A program made the translations under genes and the position numbers. The notes below the pieces were generated by a model. The model was not told where the DNA came from and made no database searches. It worked only from the letters and a program-made list of their open reading frames with translations. From contig NZ_KB895337.1 of assembly GCF_000374805.1 (NCBI RefSeq), forward strand, positions 127,862-191,861: 64,000 bases of DNA, given 5' to 3'. The DNA comes from Chitiniphilus shinanonensis DSM 23277. GTDB lineage: Bacteria; Pseudomonadota; Gammaproteobacteria; Burkholderiales; Chitinibacteraceae. Numbering within the stretch: position 1 is the first letter of the stretch; every line of letters begins with the position of its first letter. This document shows positions 52,510 through 60,483 of the stretch, in pieces.

Positions 52510-55500
52510 CGTCGTCTCCTGTTCGGACCAGGGGCCGGACTTCGGCCCGCAGCGCATCGTAGGCGGGCGTCGCCCCGACCGGTCCCTGTGCAGCCACCAT
52601 TGCTTCCAACGCGGTGCAGCGTTGCACCGCAACCTCATGGCCCATCACCGCCAGCGCACCCTTGAAGGCGTGCAGCGCGGCGAGAAAGGCCGCTTTATCG
52701 TCCGCCGCCAGAGCGGCATCCAGTTGCGCCAGATCGCGTCGATACGCCTGGGCCACCGCGTCGTTCATGGCCGGTGGCCCCGACGCCGCCATGGCGGCGG
52801 GCCCAGACGAAGGTGTGGCGGCCGGCGGCACCGTGTCGGGCGGCGCCGGCAGTTCGTGCAGCAGCTCCGCCAGCGTCGCCAGCTTCAGCGGCTTGGTCAG
52901 CCAGCGGTCGAACCCGGCGTCGAGCGCGTCCTGCAGCGCTTCGCGCTGTACGCTGGCGGTCACCGCCACGATGGGCGCCGTGTAGCCCTGGGCGCGCAGG
53001 GTTCGCGCCAAGGTATAGCCATCCATGCCCGGCATTGCCAGGTCGGTCAGCACCAGGTCGTACGGATGGTCGGCCAGCCAGCGGATGGCGGCCTCGCCGT
53101 CGCCGACGCCGTGGGCGTCCTGGCCCAGCAGTTGCAACTGGTCGCACAGCACCTGGCGGTTCACCGGGTGGTCGTCCACCACCAGCACCCGGTGGCGTGG
53201 CGGGGTGGGCATGCTGGCGACCGGCGACGTCGTCTCGACGCCGGCCAGCAGGTCCACCAGCGTGTCGCGGGCATAGCGCGACAGGGTGCCCGGTTGTACC
53301 CCGTGCGGGTGCAGCGGCCCGAGCTGCGCCAGCACCAGCCGGCGCGCCGGCGCATCCGCCGGGATCTCGGCCAGTTGTTCGTCCAGCACCAGCACGTCGC
53401 AGCCGGAGACGGGTTCGCCGGCGCGCAGCCAGTGGGCCGTGGCGCCGGCATGGCGCAGCCAGGCGGCCAGATCCTCGCCCTGCTCGCGCAACGGGCTGGC
53501 GACCGCGACGGTCAGGCCGGCCAGGCGCTGGTCGGGTGCGGTGGGCGGCAGATCGCCGCCGGGCAGCAGCACCTGGAAGCTGCTGCCCAGGCCCGGCTCG
53601 CTGACCAGTTCGATCCGCCCCTGCATCAGCGCCACCAGGCGGTGGCAGATCGACAACCCCAGCCCGCTGCCGCCGTGGCTGCGGGTACGGCTGCTGTCGG
53701 CCTGCACGAACGGCTCGAACAGCCGCGCCTGGTCGGCGCGGGCGATGCCCATGCCGGTATCGACCACGCGCAGCGACAGCCACGTGCCGTGCACGTCGCG
53801 CGCCCGTTCGGCGAGCAGCGTGACCTTGCCCTGTTCGGTGAACTTGACGGCGTTGCCCACCAGGTTGTTCAGCACCTGGGTCAGGCGCGGGCCATCCAGC
53901 GGCAGGATGCGCGGCAGGTCGGCGCCGACCAGGCAGTGCAATTGCAGGCCGCGCGCGGCGGCACGCGGCGCGAAGGTGCGCGCCACCGCCTCCACCAGCG
54001 TCACCACATCGGTGGGCGTCGGGTGCAACGCCAGTTCGCCGGCCTCGATCTTGCTGAAATCCAGCACGTCGTCGATCACCGCCAGCAGGCCCTGCGAGGC
54101 GTCGTCGACCTGCGTCAGCCGCTCGCGCTGCGGGGGGGACAACTTGCCCGCGCCCAGCAGTTCCAGCCCGGCCAGCACCGCGTGCAGCGGGGTGCGGATT
54201 TCGTGGCTCATGGTGGCGAGGAAGCGGCTTTTGGCGTGATTGGCGTCGTCGGCCGCACGCTTGGCTTCGGCCAGCGCCGCCTCCACCGCCTTCTGCTGGT
54301 CGATGTCGCCCATGCTGCACAACAACACCGGCTCGCCGCGATAGCTGGAATGCGAGAAGCGCACCAGCAGCGTATGGCCGGCCAGCACCAGCTCGTGGCC
54401 GCTGGAGTCGGGGCACTCGCACGGCGTTATCGGTTGGCCATTCACCCGCGTCATCGCCAGCAGCTTGCGCGCCGCCTCTTGCGGCGGCCCCGCTTTCGCA
54501 AGCAGTTGCGCCGCGCGCTCGTTGTGCATCACCAGCGCGCCGTCGCCCAGCCGCAACACCATCAGCCCCACCGGCGCCGCGTGCAGGATCGCCCGGTTGA
54601 ACGCCTCGCTCTCGGCGACACGCTCGGCCTGCCTGGCGGCCGGTTGCAGCGCCTGTCGCCACATCCGGTGCGAGAACCACAGCGTGGTGGCCACCGCCAG
54701 CAGGTAGAGCACGATGGCCGAGCCCCACACCGGCAGGCGGTCGCGCAGCAGCGGCCACAGCGGATAACCGTGCAGGCCCCGCCAGCCCGAGGCGTTGTCC
54801 TGGTGGCTGACCAGCAGCAGGCCGTTCTCCACCCGGAAGTCGAGCTTGCCGGCGCTCAGCCGGTCCTGGGTGGTGTTGCGGCCGAAGCGGGGCGTCAGCC
54901 CGTGCAGTTCGGCGTCGCCGAACAGCCGCACGTTGTGCCGGTCGAAGATCGCGAACTGGCCGATCCGCTGCCGCTGGAAATGCTGCAACGCCATCGCGGC
55001 GTCCACGTGCACGCGCAGCGCCAGGTAGCTGTCGGTGCTGGGCAGCGGCACGTAGCAGATCAGTTCGTCCACCTGGCCGGTGGGCGACGAGACCAGTGCC
55101 TGCCAGTAGGGCTTGGCATTGCGCATCGGGTGCTCGCGCAGCGGTTGCAGCAGCATGTCGATCTCGTGCCCCGGCGGGGCGGTGCGCTGCGTGCCGTTCT
55201 GCGTCAGCACGGCGGCGAAGCTGCCGTCGGCCGCCACCAGGTAGATGCTGGCTCGCGGCGGCAGCTCGCCCCAGTAGCCGCTGGCGAACAGGGCCAGCAC
55301 CAGGGCCTTGTCGAGCTGCTGCTCGTCCTCCGGGGCCAGCGCGTCCCGTGTCAGCAATTGGAACGGCCGCGCCCAATGGAAGTCGTCGACCACCGTCCGG
55401 TGCGGGCCGGGCCGGCTCAGTTGCGCCATCAGCCGTTGGCGCCACGCGCCGATCTGGTAGCGATCGTCGGAACGCTGCACCAGATCCGCGCTCTTGCGCA

Positions 55501-55744
55501 GGAAATACTCGGTGCGCTCGCGCTGGTTCATCACTTCTTCGAAGTGCGCCACGCTGGTGACCAGCTGCATCCACACCATTTCGTTGCCCACCACCGACAA
55601 CACGGTCGCCAGCGCACCCGTGAACAGCAGCACGGCGAACGCGGTCAGCATGCGCAGCATGCCGCGCGACCAGATCAGCGGCTGCCGGTATGCGGAGGGG
55701 GACGGGGCGGCGTCGAGCAAGCGAGTCACCTTCGGAGGGAGCAT
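52475..55744 (-). CDS. BvgS/EvgS-like hybrid histidine kinase with HPt domain
   Basis: The 1089-residue protein has two membrane segments (about 30-55 and 340-362) flanking a periplasmic sensor domain with no named family, a PAS-like part, HisKA with H514 (TMSHEIRTPLHAV), HATPase (NLVGNAVKFTEQG, DTGMGIA, GSGLGLSI), a first receiver-like domain without a clear phospho-site, a full receiver with D901 (VLTDLAMPGMDGY) and a C-terminal HPt domain with H1025 (LHAFKGALAVMG). This is the unorthodox kinase type. A GTG one codon earlier is an alternative start; neither has a strong ribosome site. Confidence 0.92.
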   Translation of the reverse strand: MLPPKVTRLLDAAPSPSAYRQPLIWSRGMLRMLTAFAVLLFTGALATVLSVVGNEMVWMQLVTSVAHFEEVMNQRERTEYFLRKSADLVQRSDDRYQIGAWRQRLMAQLSRPGPHRTVVDDFHWARPFQLLTRDALAPEDEQQLDKALVLALFASGYWGELPPRASIYLVAADGSFAAVLTQNGTQRTAPPGHEIDMLLQPLREHPMRNAKPYWQALVSSPTGQVDELICYVPLPSTDSYLALRVHVDAAMALQHFQRQRIGQFAIFDRHNVRLFGDAELHGLTPRFGRNTTQDRLSAGKLDFRVENGLLLVSHQDNASGWRGLHGYPLWPLLRDRLPVWGSAIVLYLLAVATTLWFSHRMWRQALQPAARQAERVAESEAFNRAILHAAPVGLMVLRLGDGALVMHNERAAQLLAKAGPPQEAARKLLAMTRVNGQPITPCECPDSSGHELVLAGHTLLVRFSHSSYRGEPVLLCSMGDIDQQKAVEAALAEAKRAADDANHAKSRFLATMSHEIRTPLHAVLAGLELLGAGKLSPPQRERLTQVDDASQGLLAVIDDVLDFSKIEAGELALHPTPTDVVTLVEAVARTFAPRAAARGLQLHCLVGADLPRILPLDGPRLTQVLNNLVGNAVKFTEQGKVTLLAERARDVHGTWLSLRVVDTGMGIARADQARLFEPFVQADSSRTRSHGGSGLGLSICHRLVALMQGRIELVSEPGLGSSFQVLLPGGDLPPTAPDQRLAGLTVAVASPLREQGEDLAAWLRHAGATAHWLRAGEPVSGCDVLVLDEQLAEIPADAPARRLVLAQLGPLHPHGVQPGTLSRYARDTLVDLLAGVETTSPVASMPTPPRHRVLVVDDHPVNRQVLCDQLQLLGQDAHGVGDGEAAIRWLADHPYDLVLTDLAMPGMDGYTLARTLRAQGYTAPIVAVTASVQREALQDALDAGFDRWLTKPLKLATLAELLHELPAPPDTVPPAATPSSGPAAMAASGPPAMNDAVAQAYRRDLAQLDAALAADDKAAFLAALHAFKGALAVMGHEVAVQRCTALEAMVAAQGPVGATPAYDALRAEVRPLVRTGDDDAEQDSGDSGG

Positions 55745-55756
55745 CACGTCGCCGCG

Positions 55757-55778
55757 ACCAGTAGTGAAAGCTACTGGT
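55757..55778. promoter_or_regulatory. 8-bp inverted repeat just upstream of the hybrid kinase start
   Basis: The arms accagtag and ctactggt enclose tgaaag. The repeat ends 13 bases before the kinase start codon, where it could be an mRNA hairpin over the ribosome site or a regulator binding site. Confidence 0.45.
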
Positions 55779-55935
55779 TATCTTGTGGCAACTGTTCAGC
55801 ATAAACCGCCCGGCGCGGGATGCGAGCCGGATTGTCCGAATCCGAAGAGGGAAGGGCGCGCGGCACGGCGACCGCGCATGCGTGCGCCGCCGCCAGGGGG
55901 TGACGGCGGCGGGCCGGGCCTGGTGCCGGCCGCTG

Positions 55936-57474
55936 TCAGCTATCGGTGTATTCGAACAGGTCGTAGCCCATCTGCTGCTCGACCAGCTTGGCCGCGCGCA
56001 CGGTGCGCGGGCCGCTCTCGGTGAGCAGCGACAGCTCGCGCAGCGGCGCGTAGTGGCCCTTGATGGTGGCGAGCAGCGGCGGCTGGCGCAGCGTGGTGAT
56101 CTCGGGCAGCAGCAGCGCCGGTTCGTATTGCGCATCGACCAGGCCGACGGTGGGGCGCAGCAGCACCACGTCGGCGCGCGCGGCCAGGATCTGCAGGCCC
56201 ATCTCGATGGCGCCGTCCTCGCACTGCTGCAACCAGCGGATCGCCGCCACCATCCACGGCCCGCTGCCCTCGGGGCGCAGGCCGACCATGTCGCCGGCGT
56301 GCAGCCGTTCCGGCGGGGCGTCGCGGGTGGTGACCGCGTAGCCGCCGGGGCTTTCGTTGATGACGCGCCACGGCGCGCTGTATGGCATGCCGTCCAGCCC
56401 GGCGCTGGCGTAGTGGCCGTCGCCGAACGGCGGCAGGTTGTGGCGCTGGCTTTGCGCCGCCGCGCGCAGGCCATGGCACAGCTCGACGCTGGCGTCGTTG
56501 CGGATGCGCTGGAACACGCGCTTGGGGGCGATGCTCCATTGCTTGATCAGCCGCCGCACCGTATCCATCCACGCCATCAGCTTGGCGCGGTCGCCGGCGG
56601 TGGGCGCCTTGGCCTCCAGCCCGGCCAGCACGCGGTGCAGCTTCTTGCCCAGGTCGATGGTGTCGACCAGCATCGCGGTGCCCTGGTAGTCGTCGACCGC
56701 GCGGCCGATGTAGTTCGGCGCCTCGTCCACGTCCAGCCGCACCAGGAAAAAGCCGGCGGCGCTGGCCTGTTGCTGCACCACCGGCTGGAAGTGCGCGTAG
56801 TGGGCGTAGTTGTCGACCACGTCGATCAGCCGCGCCTGCTCGTCCGGGGCGAAGCGCAGCGGGTCGGCCAGCGACAGCAGCAGCAGGCGCTTGTAGTAGA
56901 TGCTGGTGGTCGGCGCGCCGGGCTCGCCGCGCGTCTCTTCCAGCCAGCGCTGCTCCACGCCGTGACGGAACAGGCGGTGCGTCTCCAGCCATACGCCTTC
57001 CGGCATCACCATCGAGACGCGACAGCTGATCTGGAACAGCCGGTAGTGGATGGCGATGATCTGGTGCAGCAGTTGCGGTGCCAGCTTGCTGCCGCCAAAG
57101 ACGAAGCGCTTTTCCAGGCGCTCGACCAGCGCCACCTTGTAGCCGTCGGCCAGCTCCAGCCACAGGCTGCGCGCCAGCAGCGCCGCCTGGCGCGCCTTGT
57201 CGCGCAGCGGCAGCCCCTGCGACAGGTACAGCTCCTCGAAGCCGCCGGCCAGCAACGCCAGCGCGCTGTGGTATTCGTCCAGCAGCTTGACCCGCTCCTC
57301 GGGATCGACTTCCACCCGGTTGCAACTGGCCAGCGCGTCCAGGATCTGCCGGCCCGCGTCCATCGGGTGATGGTTGGGCAGCGCGGCCAGCCAGTCGCGC
57401 ACGGCCTTGGGCCGCAGTTCGACGAAATCCGCCAGCTTGGGGTCTTTCTCCGGCAACTTAAGCGACAGCGACAT
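55936..57474 (-). CDS. Conserved protein with PilZ-like C-terminal domain
   Basis: The 512-residue protein starts MSLSLKLPEKDPKLADFVEL and is mainly helical for about 400 residues without a named domain. The C-terminal 110 residues have beta-rich sequence with LHAGDMVGLRPEGSGPWMVA and IRWLQQCEDGAIEMGLQIL, which resembles the PilZ fold that binds cyclic-di-GMP; the arginine-rich RxxxR ligand motif is not obvious. It may be a cyclic-di-GMP effector. The gene overlaps the end of bioA by 17 bases, so both share a transcript. Confidence 0.7.
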   Translation of the reverse strand: MSLSLKLPEKDPKLADFVELRPKAVRDWLAALPNHHPMDAGRQILDALASCNRVEVDPEERVKLLDEYHSALALLAGGFEELYLSQGLPLRDKARQAALLARSLWLELADGYKVALVERLEKRFVFGGSKLAPQLLHQIIAIHYRLFQISCRVSMVMPEGVWLETHRLFRHGVEQRWLEETRGEPGAPTTSIYYKRLLLLSLADPLRFAPDEQARLIDVVDNYAHYAHFQPVVQQQASAAGFFLVRLDVDEAPNYIGRAVDDYQGTAMLVDTIDLGKKLHRVLAGLEAKAPTAGDRAKLMAWMDTVRRLIKQWSIAPKRVFQRIRNDASVELCHGLRAAAQSQRHNLPPFGDGHYASAGLDGMPYSAPWRVINESPGGYAVTTRDAPPERLHAGDMVGLRPEGSGPWMVAAIRWLQQCEDGAIEMGLQILAARADVVLLRPTVGLVDAQYEPALLLPEITTLRQPPLLATIKGHYAPLRELSLLTESGPRTVRAAKLVEQQMGYDLFEYTDS

Positions 57475-58801
57475 CGTTTCCCTCTGCTGATCCGGCCAGG
57501 GCGGCATCGAGCGCCTCCAGCGCGGCGTCGGCCAGCATGCCGGCCTCGTCATCGTTCATCGTATAGGGCGGCATAAAGTAGATCGTGCCGCCGATCGGGC
57601 GCAACAGCACGCCGCGCGCCAGGGCGGCGGCGAAGTACGCGCTGGCGAAGCCGGCCGGCGCGTCGGCCACGTCGAAAGCCCAGATCATGCCCAGGTGGCG
57701 GAAATGCCGCGCCCTGGGATGCGCCGCCAGCGGCGCGAAGCGCGTGCTCCAGCGCGCCGCGCGCTCGCGGTTGCGCGCCAGCACGTCGTCGCTATCGAAG
57801 ATGTCCAGCACCGCCAGCGCCGCGGCGCAGGCCAGCGGGTTGCCGGTGTACGAATGCGAATGCAGGAAGCCGCGCGCCACGTCGTCGTCGTAGAAGGCGT
57901 CGTAGACCGTGTCGGTGGTCAGCACCGCCGCCAGCGGCAGGAAACCGCCGGTGATGCCCTTGGACAGGCAGACGAAATCGGGGCGGACGGCCGCCTGTTC
58001 GCAGGCCAGGAAGGTGCCGGTGCGGCCGAAGCCGACGGCGATCTCGTCGGCGATCAGGTGCGCGTGGTAGCGGTCGCACAAGGCGCGTGCGCGCGCCAGG
58101 TAGGCCGGGTGGTACATCGCCATGCCGGCGGCGCCCTGCACCAGCGGTTCCAGGATCAGCGCGGCGATCTCGCCCGGATGGCGCTCGAACGCCGCCTCCA
58201 GCGCCAGCGCGGCGCGCAGCGCCACCTGTTCGGGGGTCTCGCCCGGCGCGGCCTGGCGCCAGTCGGGGCTGGGCACCGCGATGGCGCCGCGCAGCAGCGG
58301 CGCGTAGGCGTCGCGGAACACCGGCACGTCGGTCACGCCCAGCGCGCCCAGCGTCTCGCCGTGGTAGCTGCCGCCCAGGTGCAGGTAGCGGTGCTTCTCG
58401 GGGCGGTCGTGGTTGCGCCAGTAATGCGCGCTCATCTTGAGCGCGATCTCCACCGCCGAGGCGCCGTCCGAGCCGTAGAAGGCGTGGCCCAGGCCGGTGC
58501 GCGCCGCCAGCCGCTCCGACAGCTCGACCACCGGGCGATGGGTGAAGCCGGCCAGCATGGCGTGCTCCAGCGTATCGAGCTGGGCCTTGATCGCCGCCTT
58601 GATGCGCGGCTCGCCGTGGCCGAACAGGTTGACCCACCAGCTGGACACCGCATCCAGATAGCGCTTGCCGTCGCAGTCGACCAGCCACGCGCCTTCGCCG
58701 TGCGACAGCGGCACCAGCGGCAGGCGTTCGTGGCGCTTCATCTGGGTGCACGGGTGCCAGACGGCCTTGCGGCTGCGGTCGAGCAGATCGGCGTTGTTCA
58801 T
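57458..58801 (-). CDS. bioA: Adenosylmethionine-8-amino-7-oxononanoate aminotransferase
   Basis: The 447-residue protein is a class III PLP aminotransferase with the BioA start pattern AVWHPCTQMKRHE, SSWWVNLFGHGEP, YGSDGASAVEIALKM, ADEIAVGFGRTGTFLA and CLSKGITGGFLPLAAVLTT, with K281 as Schiff-base lysine. It makes diaminopelargonic acid in biotin synthesis. No other bio gene is in the window. The ATG before NNADLL fits family length; an ATG 10 codons upstream (58831) is the alternative. Confidence 0.93.
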   Translation of the reverse strand: MNNADLLDRSRKAVWHPCTQMKRHERLPLVPLSHGEGAWLVDCDGKRYLDAVSSWWVNLFGHGEPRIKAAIKAQLDTLEHAMLAGFTHRPVVELSERLAARTGLGHAFYGSDGASAVEIALKMSAHYWRNHDRPEKHRYLHLGGSYHGETLGALGVTDVPVFRDAYAPLLRGAIAVPSPDWRQAAPGETPEQVALRAALALEAAFERHPGEIAALILEPLVQGAAGMAMYHPAYLARARALCDRYHAHLIADEIAVGFGRTGTFLACEQAAVRPDFVCLSKGITGGFLPLAAVLTTDTVYDAFYDDDVARGFLHSHSYTGNPLACAAALAVLDIFDSDDVLARNRERAARWSTRFAPLAAHPRARHFRHLGMIWAFDVADAPAGFASAYFAAALARGVLLRPIGGTIYFMPPYTMNDDEAGMLADAALEALDAALAGSAEGNDVAVA

Positions 58802-59063
58802 GGGCTGGCTGACGGATTCGGAAACTGGCATCAATTGTGCCAACTTCAACAACCATGCGCCATGGCACCAGACAACCCGCACTTATCCCCGTGCCCGGCG
58901 ATCCATGACGAGCGGCTTTTTTCGGGGATGACCAGTCAGGTTTGAGGCAAGCAGAAGAAAGTTGAGGCAGGTGACGGCGGGCCGCCCGCCACCGGGGATC
59001 GACCCGATGGCCGACGCCTGGCGGCTCTGGCAGCATGCTTCGATTCACCGAGGAGTTCCGGCC

Positions 59064-60086
59064 ATGATCGACCTGCGCAGCGATACCGTCACCCAACCCA
59101 CGCCGGCGATGCGCCAGGCCATGTTCGAGGCCGAAGTCGGCGACGACTGCTACGGCGACGATCCCACGGTGCTGCGGCTGGAGCGCATGGCGGCGCAGCG
59201 CCTGGGCAAGGAGGCCGCGCTGTTCGTGCCCAGCGGCACCTTCGGCAACCAGCTCGCGCTGTTCACCCACTGCCGCCCCGGCGACGAAGTGATCCTGGGC
59301 GACGACAGCCATATCGTCTGGCACGAGGCCGGCGCCGCCGGCGCCATCGCCGGGGTGCAGCTGCGCACGCTGGACAGCGACCGCGGCGTGCTCGACCCCG
59401 AGGCGGTCCGCCGCCGCATCCGGGTCGGCGACGACATCCACGCGCCGCGCACCGGGCTGATCTGCCTGGAAAACGCGCATTCCAACGGCCGGGTGATTCC
59501 GCTGGCGGCGATGGCCGCGGTGTGGGAGGTGGCGCAGCGCCACGCGGTGCCGGTGCACCTGGACGGCGCGCGGGTGTTCAACGCCGCCGCCGCGCTGGGC
59601 GTGGATGCGCGCGAGATCACCCGCTACGCCGACAGCGTGATGTGTTGTCTGTCCAAGGGGCTGGCGGCGCCGGTGGGCTCGCTGCTGGCCGGCGGCGCGG
59701 CCTTCATCGACGCCGCGCGGCGCCGCCGCAAGCTGCTCGGCGGCGGACTGCGCCAGGCCGGAGTGCTGGCGGCGCCGGGACTGATCGCGCTGGAACGGAT
59801 GACCCAGCGCCTGCACGAGGACCACGCCCACGCCCGCTTGCTGGCCGAACGACTGGCGGCGCTGCCGGGGCTGGAGGTCGATCTGGACGCGGTGCAGATC
59901 AACATGGTGTGGTTCCGCTTCACCCGGCCCATCGACGGCGCGGCGCTGATGGCGCGGCTGAACGCCGCCGGCATCCTGGCCAATCCGCCCGAGGACGGCC
60001 TGATGCGGCTGGTGACCCACTGGCAGGTGGATGCCGACGCCATCGCGCGCACGGTGGCGGTGTTCGACGCCTTCCTGCGGCACTAG
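59064..60086 (+). CDS. ltaE: Low-specificity L-threonine aldolase
   Basis: The 340-residue protein starts MIDLRSDTVTQPTPAMRQAM behind gaggag and shows AEVGDDCYGDDPTVLRLE, HLDGARVFNAA and CCLSKGLAAPVGSLLAGG with K198 as the PLP lysine. It splits threonine (and allo-threonine) to glycine and acetaldehyde. Its stop codon TAG is the second to fourth base of the ctaggg end of the repeat at 60083, so the repeat abuts or replaced the native gene end. Confidence 0.94.
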   Translation: MIDLRSDTVTQPTPAMRQAMFEAEVGDDCYGDDPTVLRLERMAAQRLGKEAALFVPSGTFGNQLALFTHCRPGDEVILGDDSHIVWHEAGAAGAIAGVQLRTLDSDRGVLDPEAVRRRIRVGDDIHAPRTGLICLENAHSNGRVIPLAAMAAVWEVAQRHAVPVHLDGARVFNAAAALGVDAREITRYADSVMCCLSKGLAAPVGSLLAGGAAFIDAARRRRKLLGGGLRQAGVLAAPGLIALERMTQRLHEDHAHARLLAERLAALPGLEVDLDAVQINMVWFRFTRPIDGAALMARLNAAGILANPPEDGLMRLVTHWQVDADAIARTVAVFDAFLRH

Positions 60087-60133
60087 GGCGAATCGACCTT
60101 CGCCCCCGCGTTTGAAGGTCGATTCACCCTGGG
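60083..60133. repeat. Minimal copy of the 40154-type element (two ends only)
   Basis: The left end ctagggcgaatcgaccttc and the right end gaaggtcgattcaccct are inverted repeats of about 16 bp with only a dozen bases between them. It is the terminal repeat pair of the 40154 element without the inner part and could fold into a tight hairpin after ltaE. Confidence 0.8.
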
Positions 60134-60483
60134 CCGACGCGCGTTTTTCCCCGGCCGGAATGGCTCTTAAATAAACAGTCAAGTATGACTTGAGGCCAGT
60201 CCTGGCGCGGCTTGTGGGCATTTTCCTGACAGCCGCGACCGCCCGTCGGGCACGGCCGTCGCCGCGCCGTTGTCGCATGACGGGCTGTCGTTCCAGCCAG
60301 CCCGACGGCATCCGGCCCGATGTCATCCGCATGCGATGCTTGCCGCGCTTTTCCCGGACGCCGCCTCGCGCGGCCGCCGGGGGCGACAGGACCGCGCGCC
60401 ACGGCGCGACGGCGAGGAACCGCACGCAAGACCCGGCGGATTTTGCCAGCGGCTCCCAACAGGGGTTTCCGGGGATACACGAG
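60134..60483. other. Non-coding stretch before the DUF1800 gene
   Basis: The first part is AT-richer (cttaaataaacagtcaag) and has a small palindrome tcaagtatgacttga at about 60179-60193. The rest is GC-rich with no convincing frame; a long open frame runs through it in phase with the gene but without a signal-like start. The last 19 bases hold the leader gtttccggggatacacga shared with the lipoprotein at 25153. Confidence 0.6.

Noticed and set aside
58832-58960. BirA biotin operator upstream of bioA
   Set aside because: Only loose ggttgt direct repeats are present; the TTGTAAACC-type inverted repeat is absent.
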